Assembly (NCBI RefSeq): GCF_000143415.4
Contig: NW_003314261.1
Location: forward strand, 1,372,586 to 1,436,585
DNA from: Selaginella moellendorffii
Lineage: Eukaryota; Streptophyta; Lycopodiopsida; Selaginellales; Selaginellaceae
Direction of reading: 5' to 3'
Length of the DNA stretch: 64,000 bases
Position 1 is the first letter of the stretch; each line of letters begins with the position of its first letter. Positions 23,453 through 33,995 of this stretch are shown here, piece by piece. Below the pieces are notes generated by a model that did not search any database, was not told the DNA's origin, and worked only from the letters and a program-made list of their open reading frames with translations. A program made the translations under genes and the position numbers.

Positions 23453-24055
23453 TCAAAAGGAAAATCTTGGCAAGCCTTCGTCGTTGATCTCCATACCACC
23501 GAGAGATGGCAGCATCCTGCTCAAGTCCATGACGGGCTCTTGAAAGCTGGACATTATGTCGATGTCGCTGAAAGTGCCGAGCCTCTCTGGGATGTAGATG
23601 GGATTTCTTCTTGGGGGCGTATTCATGGACAACTTGAGAATATGAGGCGGCACCAGGATTCTGTTGGACTCTGGCTCGGGGACGGAAGCACAGCTCTGCC
23701 GGGACTTCGATCGAACAGTGCCGACTTTGGTATCGTTGCTGCAACTTCTGCCAGTGAGCTCCTGAACCAGAGATCGAAAATTGGCGGCGTCCGTCTTTAT
23801 GACAGTGGGATTGAAGATGTGAACTACTCTAATGACCGGCACGCGGTGCCTTGGGGGACGCTCAGAATGACCATCACTGCCATCGCTACTACTAGTGCTG
23901 CTGCTGCTACTGCTGCTGCTGCTAGAAGGCGAAGAAGAAGGAGAGATCGACTTGAGGATGGTGTGAGAGCCTTTGCTGGTCCTATGAAGATTTCTTCCGT
24001 ACTCCATACCGTCAGACGGGGAAACAACGTGAAAATGCAGGAGGCTTAAGAGCAT
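23453..24055 (-). CDS. VQ-motif transcriptional cofactor
   Basis: This intronless gene encodes a VQ protein with the core motif FRSLVQELTG inside VHIFNPTVIKTDAANFRSLV. VQ proteins are plant nuclear cofactors that bind WRKY factors and MAP-kinase substrates and act in defence and development. A poly-Ser tract (about 30 residues, microsatellite-encoded at 23880-23935) precedes the motif, and a basic stretch (ERPPRHRV) is adjacent. The open frame continues upstream to 24226, but a TATA box at 24195-24206 implies that transcription starts near 24170. The first ATG of the mRNA is then 24055 (MLLSLLHFHV), with 24007 (MEYGRN) also possible. The stop lies 214 bases from the end of the convergent ABC gene. 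Confidence 0.85.
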   Translation of the reverse strand: MLLSLLHFHVVSPSDGMEYGRNLHRTSKGSHTILKSISPSSSPSSSSSSSSSSTSSSDGSDGHSERPPRHRVPVIRVVHIFNPTVIKTDAANFRSLVQELTGRSCSNDTKVGTVRSKSRQSCASVPEPESNRILVPPHILKLSMNTPPRRNPIYIPERLGTFSDIDIMSSFQEPVMDLSRMLPSLGGMEINDEGLPRFSF

Positions 24056-24194
24056 TCCAGGTTCTCCCGAAGCACAAACAAGGCAAACGAACAAGAACAA
24101 GAACAAGAGCTTCTCTCTAGCGATTGGCGCGGGGAATTTCAAGAGTGTTCTTGGAAAGAGTAGCAGCAGACAGGGTGCTCGAAAGCAGGAGACG

Positions 24195-24206
24195 ATAAAT
24201 ATATAA
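24195..24206 (-). promoter_or_regulatory. TATA box of the VQ gene
   Basis: The minus strand reads TTATATATTTAT about 140-150 bases upstream of the first downstream ATG. It lies between the upstream in-frame ATG at 24226 and the coding body, so it argues against that longer start. Confidence 0.55.
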
Positions 24207-24226
24207 GCTTGTGGAGGTGGGAACAA

Positions 24227-25691
24227 GGGAGCTCACAAGAAAAGAGCGTGCCTATATCCTGGCCTTTGCTCATAAAAGCAGAGCCAATCGTGGCACAGGG
24301 ACGAGGGAGAGATCAAGCAGGAAATCGGGGGCCTCAGACAGGGGGTGATGGCGAATCTAGGTCCCACAAGACACGCAAAACATTCAAGGAGATGATTAAG
24401 TTGGCTGCCTCCTTCCAGGTGGATCATCTTACAGACAAAGGCAAAGTTGCAGCAGGGGGGATATCAAGCAAGCAAGCAATCAAACAAGCAAACATACGCG
24501 AGCAGGGACAAAAGCAAAAAGAGGGAAATGGTGGAAAAAAGGGGTGAAAAATCTCACTTTCAGGTTGGTTGCGATAAAGCGAAAAGCATGGTTTCGAATG
24601 CGACCAGTCCAACGAAGTAGGTGTGGAAATTCTTTCTATCATTTGGCTGATCATCTACTAATCATACGTTTTCCCACAGAGAAGTTTTCGAGTTTTCCGA
24701 TCGGTCCCGGATTACCATCCTGTGATCTCATTCGATAGTGAGAGAGCCGACAGCGACAAAGGTGATTAGGTGCTAAGACAACAAACCGACGGGGCGACAC
24801 AAGCGGTAACTTGTGTTTTCCTGCTCTACGAGATAACAAAAGACTTGTGTTTGATGTGCGTGCTGCAGGTTGGTAACCTGCGCTGAACGACTAAACATTG
24901 AGTGAGTGAGCTCTGTTTTTTCTTTGTCTTTACGGGCGCTCATTCATTGCTTGCTGTGTTGATCGTGGTGCTAGTTAAACGTTGAAAAAACCACACTGGC
25001 TAGCTGGCTGGATGCATGCATTGGTGCTCTCAAACAAGGAACGACGAGCTAGAAGCAAGACAGAAACCACAGAGGCGCGACAGAGAAAGGTACCCCGCTA
25101 TTGCAACAGGTACCAGAATTAGAACGGTGTGGGGTCTTCTCTCACAAATGGCGTTGCGTGCGGCCGATTCTTCAATTTTTTACCTTCGCAGCAGAGCTCC
25201 TAGTGCCGACAAACGACCATGGTGGTGGTGGTTTCGATCTCGAGTAAGATTCTCCCAGTTTGATGCTTAAAAATCTCTCTTTTACTGACTAGCTGTGTTC
25301 CAGATCTTGGTACTACGACCTCAGATAATCTGCCATGGCACACAAGAGCACACAAGAGCGAATAATAGGAAGATAAGCACAACAAACACGTACGGAAGGG
25401 GCCGGGGAAGGAGTACGACACGCCGCGTCGGGTTTTGTTTTGTCGCCGAATGTGGGGGCATCCGTTAGACCTGCCGGGACTGACGCCCACAGCCATGTCA
25501 TTCGTCTTCCTCGTAACCGGCAGCACAGCCGCCAGCTAGCGAGCAGCCGTTACAGATAGAAGATTTACTCAAGGTCCCACATCGTGCGCGCAGCGATCGC
25601 TCTGAGTAAATCACGCAACGCAAAGTTTTGCTGATAAACGCAAAGAAGCAAGTAAGTACCTCTCTCTCTCTATCTCCGTTTTCTCACGCTT
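24227..25691. other. Intergenic, no gene found
   Basis: This is about 1.4 kb without a convincing frame. It contains a short palindrome GCAGGTTGGTAACCTGC (24867-24883) and a 10-base perfect inverted repeat GATTTACTCA/TGAGTAAATC (25562-25571 and 25603-25612) enclosing 31 bases. Purine-rich and CAAG-repeat tracts occur near 24470-24500. Confidence 0.35.
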
Positions 25692-26645
25692 TTAATCCGA
25701 GTCTGAATCGTGTCGCTGCCTCTTTGAGTGCTGCTGCTCGTCCTCGTCTCGATCCTCGTCTTTCCCCGATGATCTTCGCTTGAGCTCCTTTTGTTGCCGC
25801 CTTTCTTCCTTGCGTGCGAGTTTAGCCGCTTTTCTCTCCTCTTTGCGAGCGTTCTTCTCCTGCCTCCTCCGCTCCTTGGTTTCTTCTTTGCTGCTCCTCT
25901 TGCCACCATCTGTAGAGGTTGCAGCTGGTTCACTGGTTGCGAGCTTCTCCGGTTGTATCCCCGCCAATTGTTCTCCCCGTTCGTAGCCTCGTTGTTTCTT
26001 ACTTGCTGCTGTACTGCGCAGGGAAACCGACAGTGAGCGCGCGACACGAGAAGGGAAGGGAGCAAACTTACGGTCCAAACCCAAGTCCTTGGATTCGTTC
26101 CGCGGCAGTGTAAGTCTCGGAGAGCTCCTCGGCAGTTTTTCCAGGCTTCAAAAGCTCCTCCAGCTCGTGTTTGTCGAGACGATTGACTTGGTTGCGTTTG
26201 TCTCGAGTAGGAGCCAAGCCCAAGGCCTCGCGCATTGCTTGATCTTCCTCGGCTTTGATTCTCTCGATCTCTGCCTTCGCGGCAGCGTCGGCCGATCCTC
26301 CTCCCTTTGCGTACCATGTCAAATCTTTGCCTGGAAGAAGCAAAAAAAACCAAGAGAGAAGAGTTAGGAAACAATGAAAGAATGAGTTCGCCAAAGGAAA
26401 CAATGGGAATGGAATGGAAGAGTCTGATTGCCAAAGGAAGAGTGGAATGGAATAGATACCTCTTTGCCAGCGTCCCACTGGAGCTTTGACGCTGTGGCCC
26501 AGGTAATTCTCTCGATGCTTATCGACCTTGACATCGTCCCAATTAAACTCTGCGCCACCGCCAATTCAGAGATTGATGATCGATCAAACATAGACTACTT
26601 ACGATCGCGGCCTCCCCGGACGCCTCCGCGCGATGGATGATACAT
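25692..26645 (-). CDS. MMTAG2-like protein (MMtag domain)
   Basis: Four exons join in frame to give [55 protein letters not shown] and a long charged tail. This N-terminus matches the MMtag domain (multiple myeloma tumor-associated protein 2 family), a conserved eukaryotic domain of poorly known, probably nuclear, function. The middle part ([24 protein letters not shown]) is also typical. The tail is Lys/Arg/Glu-rich with [19 protein letters not shown] and ends [12 protein letters not shown]. The intron between exons 1 and 2 is about 50 bases, and the intron between exons 2 and 3 (about 26333-26459) is longer. The start at 26645 is the conserved MYHP. Confidence 0.85.
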
Positions 26646-26851
26646 TTCCTCCCTGCCCAGAAGCCCTAGAAAGTGGAATTAGGGCACAAAACTAGATGAA
26701 CACGTGGCGCGTTGTGGTTGGCTGAGTTCTTAAAGGGTAAAACACGAGAGCTAGGGTTTGTGCAGCGCACCGTCTTCTTCGAGGTACGCAACTCCATCGC
26801 CTTGGCATCGTTTGTGATCTTTGGCCTCTCCCTCTCAACGCAGCGGCAGCT

Positions 26852-27629
26852 ATGGCGCTTCTTCCCAGGGCAGCTCGAATGGCGGTGTCCAGCACCGCGG
26901 CGAGGTCAAATCTTCTCAAGAGCAGCTTGCCGGCGATCAGCAGGGCGGATTATGCCACATCCAGCAGCAGCGGGGAATCCTCCGGCCTGGCGAATTTCGT
27001 CATCTCCAAGCTCGATTCCGTGATCAATTATGTGCGAGCGGGATCGATCTGGCCCATGACTTTCGGCCTGGCGTGCTGCGCCGTGGAGATGATGCACACT
27101 GGAGCCGCGCGCTACGACTTGGATAGGTTTGGAATGATCTTCCGTCCCAGCCCCAGGCAGTCGGATTGCATGATCGTGGCTGGGACTCTCACCAACAAGA
27201 TGGCTCCAGCTCTTCGCAGGTACTTGGTTTTTCTCTCTTCCTTTTAGTTTCCTTCTCTTTGCCTTGAGTCGGTGTGAAGATCTTCGTTGTTCTTTGTTGT
27301 GAAGATCTCCATTGTTCTTTGTGTCGGTGTGGAGTTCTTTCCAAAGTTCTTGAGCGTTCTTTCCTTGCGTCAACTGATAGTTTTCTACGTGCAGGGTCTA
27401 CGATCAAATGCCCGAGCCGCGCTGGGTGGTCTCGATGGGAAGCTGTGCGAATGGCGGTGGCTACTACCATTACTCGTACGCTGTGGTTCGCGGTTGTGAC
27501 CGGATTGTCCCAGTGGATATCTACGTCCCGGGGTGTCCGCCCACCGCCGAGGCGCTTCTCTACGGTCTCCTCCAGCTCCAGAAGAAGATCAAGCGCCGCA
27601 AGCAGATCGCCCTCTGGTGGGCCGAGTAA
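26852..27629 (+). CDS. NDUFS7: NADH dehydrogenase iron-sulfur protein 7 (PSST/NDUFS7)
   Basis: Two exons encode the 200-residue complex I subunit that carries iron-sulfur cluster N2, the last electron carrier before ubiquinone, in the mitochondrial inner membrane peripheral arm. The first about 35 residues ([20 protein letters not shown]) form a mitochondrial presequence. N2 ligands are C75 and C76 (GLACCAVEM), C140 (GSCANGG) and C170 (VPGCPP). [30 protein letters not shown] and [12 protein letters not shown] are invariant family stretches. The intron is about 175 bases, long for this window. The stop is TAA at 27627-27629, and an AATAAA at 27729-27734 is the likely poly(A) signal. The gene is nuclear here. 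Confidence 0.97.
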
Positions 27630-28042
27630 GTTTGCGGTATGGACTTTTTGTGATTCTCTTGTTGTTTTAGTGGTATATTGTCTACGTATCATGCCTGGCT
27701 TGTCTGGAAAAGAAATGTTTGCCTGGTAAATAAATGCCTTTTCATTGACACTCGTGTTTTCGAGAGAGTTCTTTTTCTTTTTTTCCAGTAGCAGCGTCTT
27801 CGGGAGAGTTCTTGCACCCTCTTCGGGAGAGTTCAAGCAAAAGTGACTGTAAGATTCGCTAACGTGCGTCTTTTTTATCCTTACTGTGGTTGGCACCACG
27901 TTTTCGAATGCATGCGTTTTTACAAATCACTGCGGGACAAATGTCGACGAGAATCGGATAAGATTTATAGCCAGGTTAACAGTTCTTTTGTTTCTTGTTT
28001 TCGTAAGGACCGGAGCTTGCCTTGCTTTGTTCTCGAGAGATG

Positions 28043-28708
28043 ATGCAGGCTTTCGCGAGTGTAAGTTAGTATCATCTATCAAGCCTTTGGTTTTTCTAAC
28101 TTAGTGTGCGCTTGTTTGTGATGCAGCGTTTGATCCGTGGTGTTGCCAAGAAGAGTGCAGCAGCAGCGGGGGCTCCGAGCTGGAGAAATGCTGCTACCAG
28201 TACGAGGATCAAGCGCCCTGAAGACGTTGTTCCAAATCCTTATACCGGCGACGCTGGTGTGATGAAGAGGCAGACAGCATCCGAGTACTTGCATCAGCGC
28301 GGAAGGTAGTTTTCTTTCTTCCTTCTTTTCGATTTCCCTAAGGTGGATCCACTGCACAGAGTGTACCAGGTACCGTGTAGGAAAAACGGGATGAAGATGG
28401 TAACGACCGACATCCTCCGTAGAGAGCTCCTTCCAGTGCTTCCTCTGGCGGGAATGGTGTTGCTCGCCATTGGGCTGGGGGTGTGGACGTTCTGGTGGGA
28501 GCACGTAGCCCATCCCAACGTGAGCATCACTCGCGACCTCCGGGAGAGGCTGTTCGAGATCGAGCACCCCGAGTGGGTCAAGCGCAAAGCCGCCGTCTAC
28601 CTCCAGAGCCCGCTGCGGAAGATGTCACTCGAGTGGCCAACCGCTCGCATCGCTCACATCCAGCAGGAGCCTCCGCCCCCGATCGGCCATGGCGGCCCCT
28701 TGAGCTGA
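28043..28708 (+). CDS. Putative mitochondrial single-pass membrane protein, unit 1 copy
   Basis: Three exons (28043-28060, 28126-28307, and from about 28380 to 28708) encode about 175 residues. The spliced N-terminus MQAFASRLIRGVAKKSAAAA is a strong mitochondrial presequence. NAATSTRIKRPEDVVPNPYT, ASEYLHQRGRKNGMKM and one membrane helix (LLPVLPLAGMVLLAIGLGVW) follow, then a C-terminal matrix or intermembrane region (ITRDLRERLFEIEHPEWVKR, LYLQSP-like stretch, EWPTARIAHIQQEPPPP). I do not recognise the family. The exon-1 ATG (28043) is preferred over the ATG at 28121, which overlaps the acceptor. A decayed second copy lies at 34508-40028. It follows NDUFS7, but I have no evidence that it is a complex I subunit. 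Confidence 0.65.
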
Positions 28709-28849
28709 AGAGCTTCTTCTTCTTCTTCGTGGTAGTGTAAGTGTTTCAAGTTTTTCTTTCTGTTCTAAAGCAAAGCTCTTGTTTTGTGTGCGAAAGTATG
28801 TATATAAAAAGACGAGTTTTGGAGATCTGAAGGAGTCCGAGGAATAAGA

Positions 28850-31015
28850 TTACAAGTTTTGTTTCAGAGGAGATCTCGTTGGTTGCAACCAGTCCGGTTC
28901 TTGAGGTTGGTTATTATCGCTTTCAGTTGGCGATTTGCGGCACTTGCGACACAAAAACACGACGGAAACGAAGATGGCACAAGCGGCGACAACTCCGCCC
29001 GCAGCGATACCAGCGATTACTTTGCTCGTTCCCTTCTTTGCGGAACGAGGAGGAGGAGAAGCACTGGCTGTAGCGGCACAAGTTTCACAACATATAAAAT
29101 CCCTGATGGGCGTGGTAAAGTCGCCTCTTGGACAGATTGGAGCCAGGCTCCCACGGAAGTCACAGCTGATGGTCGCATTGGAGAGCTGCAAAATCAAAGT
29201 TCTCTCAATCTAAAAAGCAAAATCGAAGTTCCACGTAACTGTTCGAGCGAGAGGAAGAGGCTTTTGCTGTGAAGGAGGAAAGGATCGTTGAGATAAAGCT
29301 TTCTCAACCGTAGGCTGGCCAAGCTTTGCGATAAGCCCATCAGCAAGAACATCTATCGATGCAACTCCAATCAACTGTTGATTTGCATCAAAAGCTGCAT
29401 GAAGTTAAAATAATTACTAAGAAGAAGCAGACTAATAAATAATAGTTCTATACAAACCTGGAAAGATGGAAGTTGTCACATTGCCAAGGCCAGCAGAATC
29501 AGCATACAAGCTCGCCCAAACTGGTTTCTTGTTGACGGCGACAAAGCGAAGCCATGCAATGTAGTCGAAGTAGCTGTGGATCTTGAGCAGCGGGTTTTTG
29601 TCGTCACTGATGAACTCGTAGCTCATGTTGAGGCTGCTCTGCATTTGCTGGAAAGCGGCACTGTCGTTGGACGTGAAGGACCCAATTCTGTAGACGAACA
29701 CCACAACGTTTCTCGCGTTCAGCTGTGCCAAAACTGGGCTCAGTTGGGTGAAGTTGAAATTGCCAGGGGTGACAAACTGTCCATCTGTGAAGAGGATTAT
29801 GACCTGGGATTTGCCAAGTTGAAGAAACCAATGTGATTTCTTGTGATTATCACACGAAAAGCATCTTACATTCAAGTTGGAGCTGGTGTTGAAGAAATGA
29901 AGTGCTCCTTGCAGCCCATTCTTTATGTTACTGGCTGAGTTTGTAACACTTGTGTTGCTTATGGAATCTTTGAGGGATGAGATTCCAGTCAGATTCAAAG
30001 AGGTTTCCTGGACGTCAAGAACTACGGAAACCTGGAATTCAGAACCTCATGATCAGAAGTTATCCCAGTTTCTGCTGAAAAACTTAACTGGAGCTCCGAT
30101 TTTCTCACCACCGATCGTTGACACAGCCACTTGATCTCCATTAGTGAGGGTGTTTAGCAGCTGCTTAATGATGTTACTTGCAACATTAAAGCGGCTTTGG
30201 GAGGATAAAACTCCAGTGGGATTGCTCATGGAAGTGGAGGTGTCCAAGAGAATGTAGAGCGATTTTTGGATCGCCAAAGTATTGAGAAACCATGGCCTGA
30301 GCCTTGGATCGTAAAGATCACACTGCCCACTGTCGACATAGTCCTGTCAATATAAAGACATAAACTCTCGCTTGCAGGGAAGAAATGCTTATTGTGCACT
30401 TACCCGGCCCGGGTAAACATACAAGTATCCTTCAATCCCTCCAAAGAAAGCCCAGCCAACGGAAAACTTATTCGTGTTATTCCAGGCCTGTTGTAGCTTC
30501 TTGTCTAGAGATTTTTGAGCACACAAGACCGTCTGAAAATCTCGATCTTTCTCCGGGTCTTGATCGGCTGGGACTCTAGATGATCATAGCAACATCTCAA
30601 GTCAAAGCTGTACATTGACAAACTAGATACCTGAGGTATGTTTTTTGAGTTGAAACGCTTAAGCTCTGGCAAGTTCCATTTGCCGGAGACGTGCAGTCTC
30701 CATTGCGGAATACTGAAATGCAAGAGAGCTTTTGGATCTCATCCTTGGACTGCGGCCAGCAAGGGCGCCTTTTGCAAGTGTCGAGTGAGCAATCCGATAG
30801 ACTTCCTGGAGTGACAATACTCTACAAAGTTGTTTGAGATTGAGGTTCAAGAGCTTACCACAAGTATTGGCTCGATTTAAGATTGCTTGATTTGCGATTT
30901 GCTGGACCTGGAAGTCGGTCTCGTTCAGCACTGTTTCGATGTTATCTTGAGCGTTTGCTAGCAGCAAAGACAAGACTCCTAAAAAGGCGGATCTAAGCAA
31001 GAGGGAGCTCTCCAT
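28850..31015 (-). CDS. Alpha2/delta-like VWA-Cache type I membrane protein, copy A (intact)
   Basis: Eight exons splice in frame (first ones 30859-31015, 30631-30805, 30404-30575) to about 580 residues. There is a signal peptide (MESSLLLRSAFLGVLSLLLA), a Cys-rich segment (LSDCSLDTCKRRPCWPQSKD), the stretch FFGGIEGYLYVYPGR, then CDLYDPRLRPWFLNTLA leading into a VWA domain with MIDAS DTSTS, and later VIILFTDGQ. After the VWA come SYFDYIAWLRFVAVNKKPVW, SAGLGNVTTSIFPG and AFDANQQLIGVASIDVL, resembling the second half of a Cache domain. A Cys-rich stalk, one membrane helix (GIAAGGVVAACAIFVSVVFL) and a short basic tail end the protein. This order (Cache half, RPW, VWA, Cache half) is that of calcium-channel alpha2/delta subunits. 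In plants the role is unknown. An intron (gttaag..ttccag) removes an in-frame stop after the VWA MIDAS part. Confidence 0.75.
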
Positions 31016-31259
31016 TCGCTCAAACCTGCAAAAGTGGTGGCGTTGATTTTATCAAGCCCTCGTTGGTTCCTACCATTCCAGAAGTTACAGAAGCTGTCTT
31101 GCCTTTCGTGTTGATTTTTAGGAACCATATCCTAAACCGTGTGGAAACATCGCCCAAAGGCTGATGATGACATCTACGACATTTCTACATGTTTTTGGAC
31201 ACCGGTCATTCACTTCCATTGACTTTTTAAGGGACGAAGTCCATTGTTGCTGATGAGTT

Positions 31260-33454
31260 TTGAGTTTCAGTTGTAACCTCTGCGGGCCAGTCACCCACAC
31301 TTCTTGTTCAGCCCCGATGGGAGTTTCACTCGTGGTAGGCAAGGGGGATTTGCAGCACTTACAGTAGAAAACTACAGCAGCGGCAGCCAGAACAAGAACT
31401 GCCGCTCCCACGCAAATACCAGCAATGGCACCAACCGCCATGAAGTCTTCGAAGAATTGGTGCTGGCAACAGCACAATCGCCACAGCACATCAGCTCTGT
31501 GATCGGTGTCTGAAAATCTCTTTGCGGGCACATGGGAGTCAGCTTCCCAGTAAAACCACAGTTGATAATAGTTGCATTCGAGACCTACTGGTAATGTCAG
31601 CGATAAGTTGAAAAGCTGGGGGTTTTGTGAGTGAGAGGGAAAGGCGTCACATTCTCTGAAGAATGGAAGCTCCGTTTAGACACTGCTTCTTGAACAGCAG
31701 CGCTGCCGTGCCTGCTGATAAGCTTCTCGGCAATAATGTCAATGCATGCAACTCCGATCAAACGCTGATTTGCATCGAACGCTACAGCAGTAATCAGATG
31801 ATCAAAGGACCAAGACAAGAAAAGGAGAGCCGGTTTACCTAGGAATATTGAGCTCGTCACGTTTCCAAGCTCCGCGGCATCAACGTAAACAGGCACCCAC
31901 GTAGCACAGCAACAAAGCGAAGCCAAGCGATGTAATCAAAGTAGCTCCGAATGTTGAGCAGGGGATTTTTCTCTTCTTTCACAGCCTCGTAAGTCATGTT
32001 GAGGTTACCTTGCATCTCCTGGAAAGTGGCATCGTTGGAGGTGAAGAATCCTATCCTGTAGACGAAAACCACAACACCTTTGTCGTTGAGTTGTGCAAAG
32101 AGTGGATTCAAATCTGCAAAGTTGAAATTGCTGGCAAACTGTCCATCCGTGAAGAGAAGTATTACCTTACATTACGAGCACTGTTAGTGACAGACAAAGA
32201 AAGAGGATGATCTTTACGTTTAAGTTAGAGCTGGAATTGAAGAGATCAAGGGCCGCAGCAAGACCTTTCTTGATATCCTTGGGTGAATTGTCGACTTTGA
32301 CCTTGGCTATGGCATCCTTGAGGGACGAAATGCCAGAAGCATTGGATGATGTTTCAAGGTTTTCAAGCACGACTGAAACCTGCAAAACCAAAGCCTTAAG
32401 ATGAATCATAACTTAGACCATCGTTTAAATTACTCCAATCCCAGGACACCGCCGCCGTGCTTCTCGGAAGAATGCGAGCACATATCCGCCGATTTGGACA
32501 GCTCCCCGTGGTTGCCATAGCTCTTGGTGGCGGCCGCGGCGGCGGCCTTGCACTTGCGGTAGTATCTCGCGGGAGCGACAATAGGTCCACCACTAGTCGT
32601 TGACACTGCTATTTGGTCTCCATGTCCAGGAGTGCCTTAAGAACGCTTCTGGCAGCGGCCAGACGGCTTTGGATGACAAAGGTCCAACAAGATTTCTCAT
32701 GGACAACGATGTGTCCAAAACAATGTAGAGTGATTTCTGAACTGCCAAGGCATTCAAGTACCACGGCCTGCGTCTCGGATCATATGTGTTACAGTTTTCG
32801 TTGTCTGCATAGTCCAGTAGATTATCTATGCCTTTCATGAATTAAAAAGACGAAAACCTCGTACCCAGCTTGGATAAACGTATAAATAGCCTTCAATGCC
32901 GCCTCCGAAAAGTGCCTTTCCTGTTGCAGGCCTGTTGTAATTTGTGGTCAAGAGGTTTCTGAGCGCACAAGACCGCAGCAGTATCAGTCTCCGAAGCCAG
33001 CTCAGGTGAGACCCTGGACGTTTTAAGAAATCTCAAAAGAAAATACTAGCAAAAATGTGAGACAACCAACCTGATGTATGATCTCTCGCTAGACACGCTA
33101 ACGTAGCGACATGTTCCATTCCCGAAGCTGTGCAAGCTAGATTCTGATGTACCCCAATTCATGAGAGCTTCTGGACCCTGCGGCCTGCAGGGTTGCCTGA
33201 TGCAAGTCTCTGGCAAGCAAATCGATAGACTCCCTGCACAGCAATCATTCTTAGACTTCATGACACACGTTTGCATAGACGTGATCTAGAATGTGACCCT
33301 CACCACAAACATTCGATGGCCTGCTTTGCAATCTCTTGCACTTGCAAGTCGGTCACATCCAGCAGCTCCTCAATGTTGGTGTTCTGAGCACGGACTAGTA
33401 CACGATGTGTCCTAACAAGACGGATCCTAGAAACATCAAAAACTTGGCCTCCAT
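31260..33454 (-). pseudogene. Alpha2/delta-like paralogue, copy B (broken)
   Basis: It has the same exon plan as copy A and is related but clearly diverged (NTNIEELLDVTDLQVQEIAK, CLPETCIRQPCRP, NTYDPRRRPWYLNALAVQKS, VWA MIDAS DTSLS, GAIAGICVGAAVLVLAAAAV membrane helix). Lesions visible relative to copies A, C and D include a one-base loss in the signal-peptide region near 33395-33405, a one-base loss in the VWA at about 32675, a foreign GC-rich segment at 32430-32590 in place of the end of the VWA exon, and a one-base loss just before the membrane helix near 31440. An 11-base deletion near 33175 offsets a one-base loss shared with copy D. It cannot encode a full product. No gene repair is attempted here. 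Confidence 0.75.
32430..32590 (-). other. GC-rich foreign segment inside copy B
   Basis: This block of about 160 bases is much richer in G+C than its surroundings and is absent from the matching place in copy D. On the minus strand it is open (ARYYRKCKAAAAAATKSYGN then HGELSKSADMCSHSSEKHGG) and ends in a stop at 32430-32432. It looks like a captured gene fragment used as filler at a break, and its source is unknown. Confidence 0.5.
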
Positions 33455-33613
33455 GTCTAGATCTAAAGCAAATGTTGTTATAGCACGACACAGGTAGATT
33501 GAACTGGACCTTCCTGGAAACAATCCGCACCCAAGTTGGCTTGAGACCCGGTCATTGGAACCCATCGTTTAGTTAGGGTTGCCCAATGCCAAAAAAAGAA
33601 GCTACCTTCTATT

Positions 33614-33995
33614 TTCCTCATGGCAAAACACTTGAAGAAGTTCATGCTGCCAACCTCTTGCCTTTCTGGTACAGAGAAACAGCATCAAAGATGGATGCTG
33701 GAGAAGGAGGAGGCGGAGCAAGCTGATACATCACAGCCGGGATCTTGTCTTCAATCTCTAGCACTTTCCCGTAATGCCCCTTCTGGGCATATGCGTCAGC
33801 AAGGAGCTTCCAGCTGAGGAAGTTCCTAGCTGGACACTGCAGAAATGCCTCTCGAGCGCACTCGATTGGGCCAAGCATGCCGTAGCCTCTGATGACGCAG
33901 TTCCACACCCACGTCTTCTCGTCTTCTCCTAGGCTTTTTTTTTTTTTTTTTGCCATGGCTGCGGCTAGACCAATCCGGGCTTGAATGCGGGACAT
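33614..33995 (-). pseudogene. PPR protein fragment
   Basis: The frame contains TWVWNCVIRGYGMLGPIECA, REAFLQCPARNFLSWKLLAD and AYAQKGHYGKVLEIE, which is the pattern of pentatricopeptide repeats (organellar RNA-binding proteins). The apparent N-terminus runs through a T/A homopolymer (MAKKKKK) shared with unit 2 near 44837-44858. The PPR part is missing from unit 2, so it was inserted in unit 1 or deleted from unit 2. It is only about two repeats long and is not a functional gene. Confidence 0.55.

Noticed and set aside
28343-28380. ATG at 28343 as start of a separate gene (MDPLHRVYQVPCRK)
   Set aside because: This stretch is the 3' part of an intron. Using the acceptor just before GAAAAACGGG joins exon 2 to exon 3 in frame.
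33930-33995. Start codon and poly-Lys N-terminus of the PPR-like frame
   Set aside because: The Lys run comes from a homopolymer tract shared with unit 2 where there is no PPR sequence, so it is not a real N-terminus.
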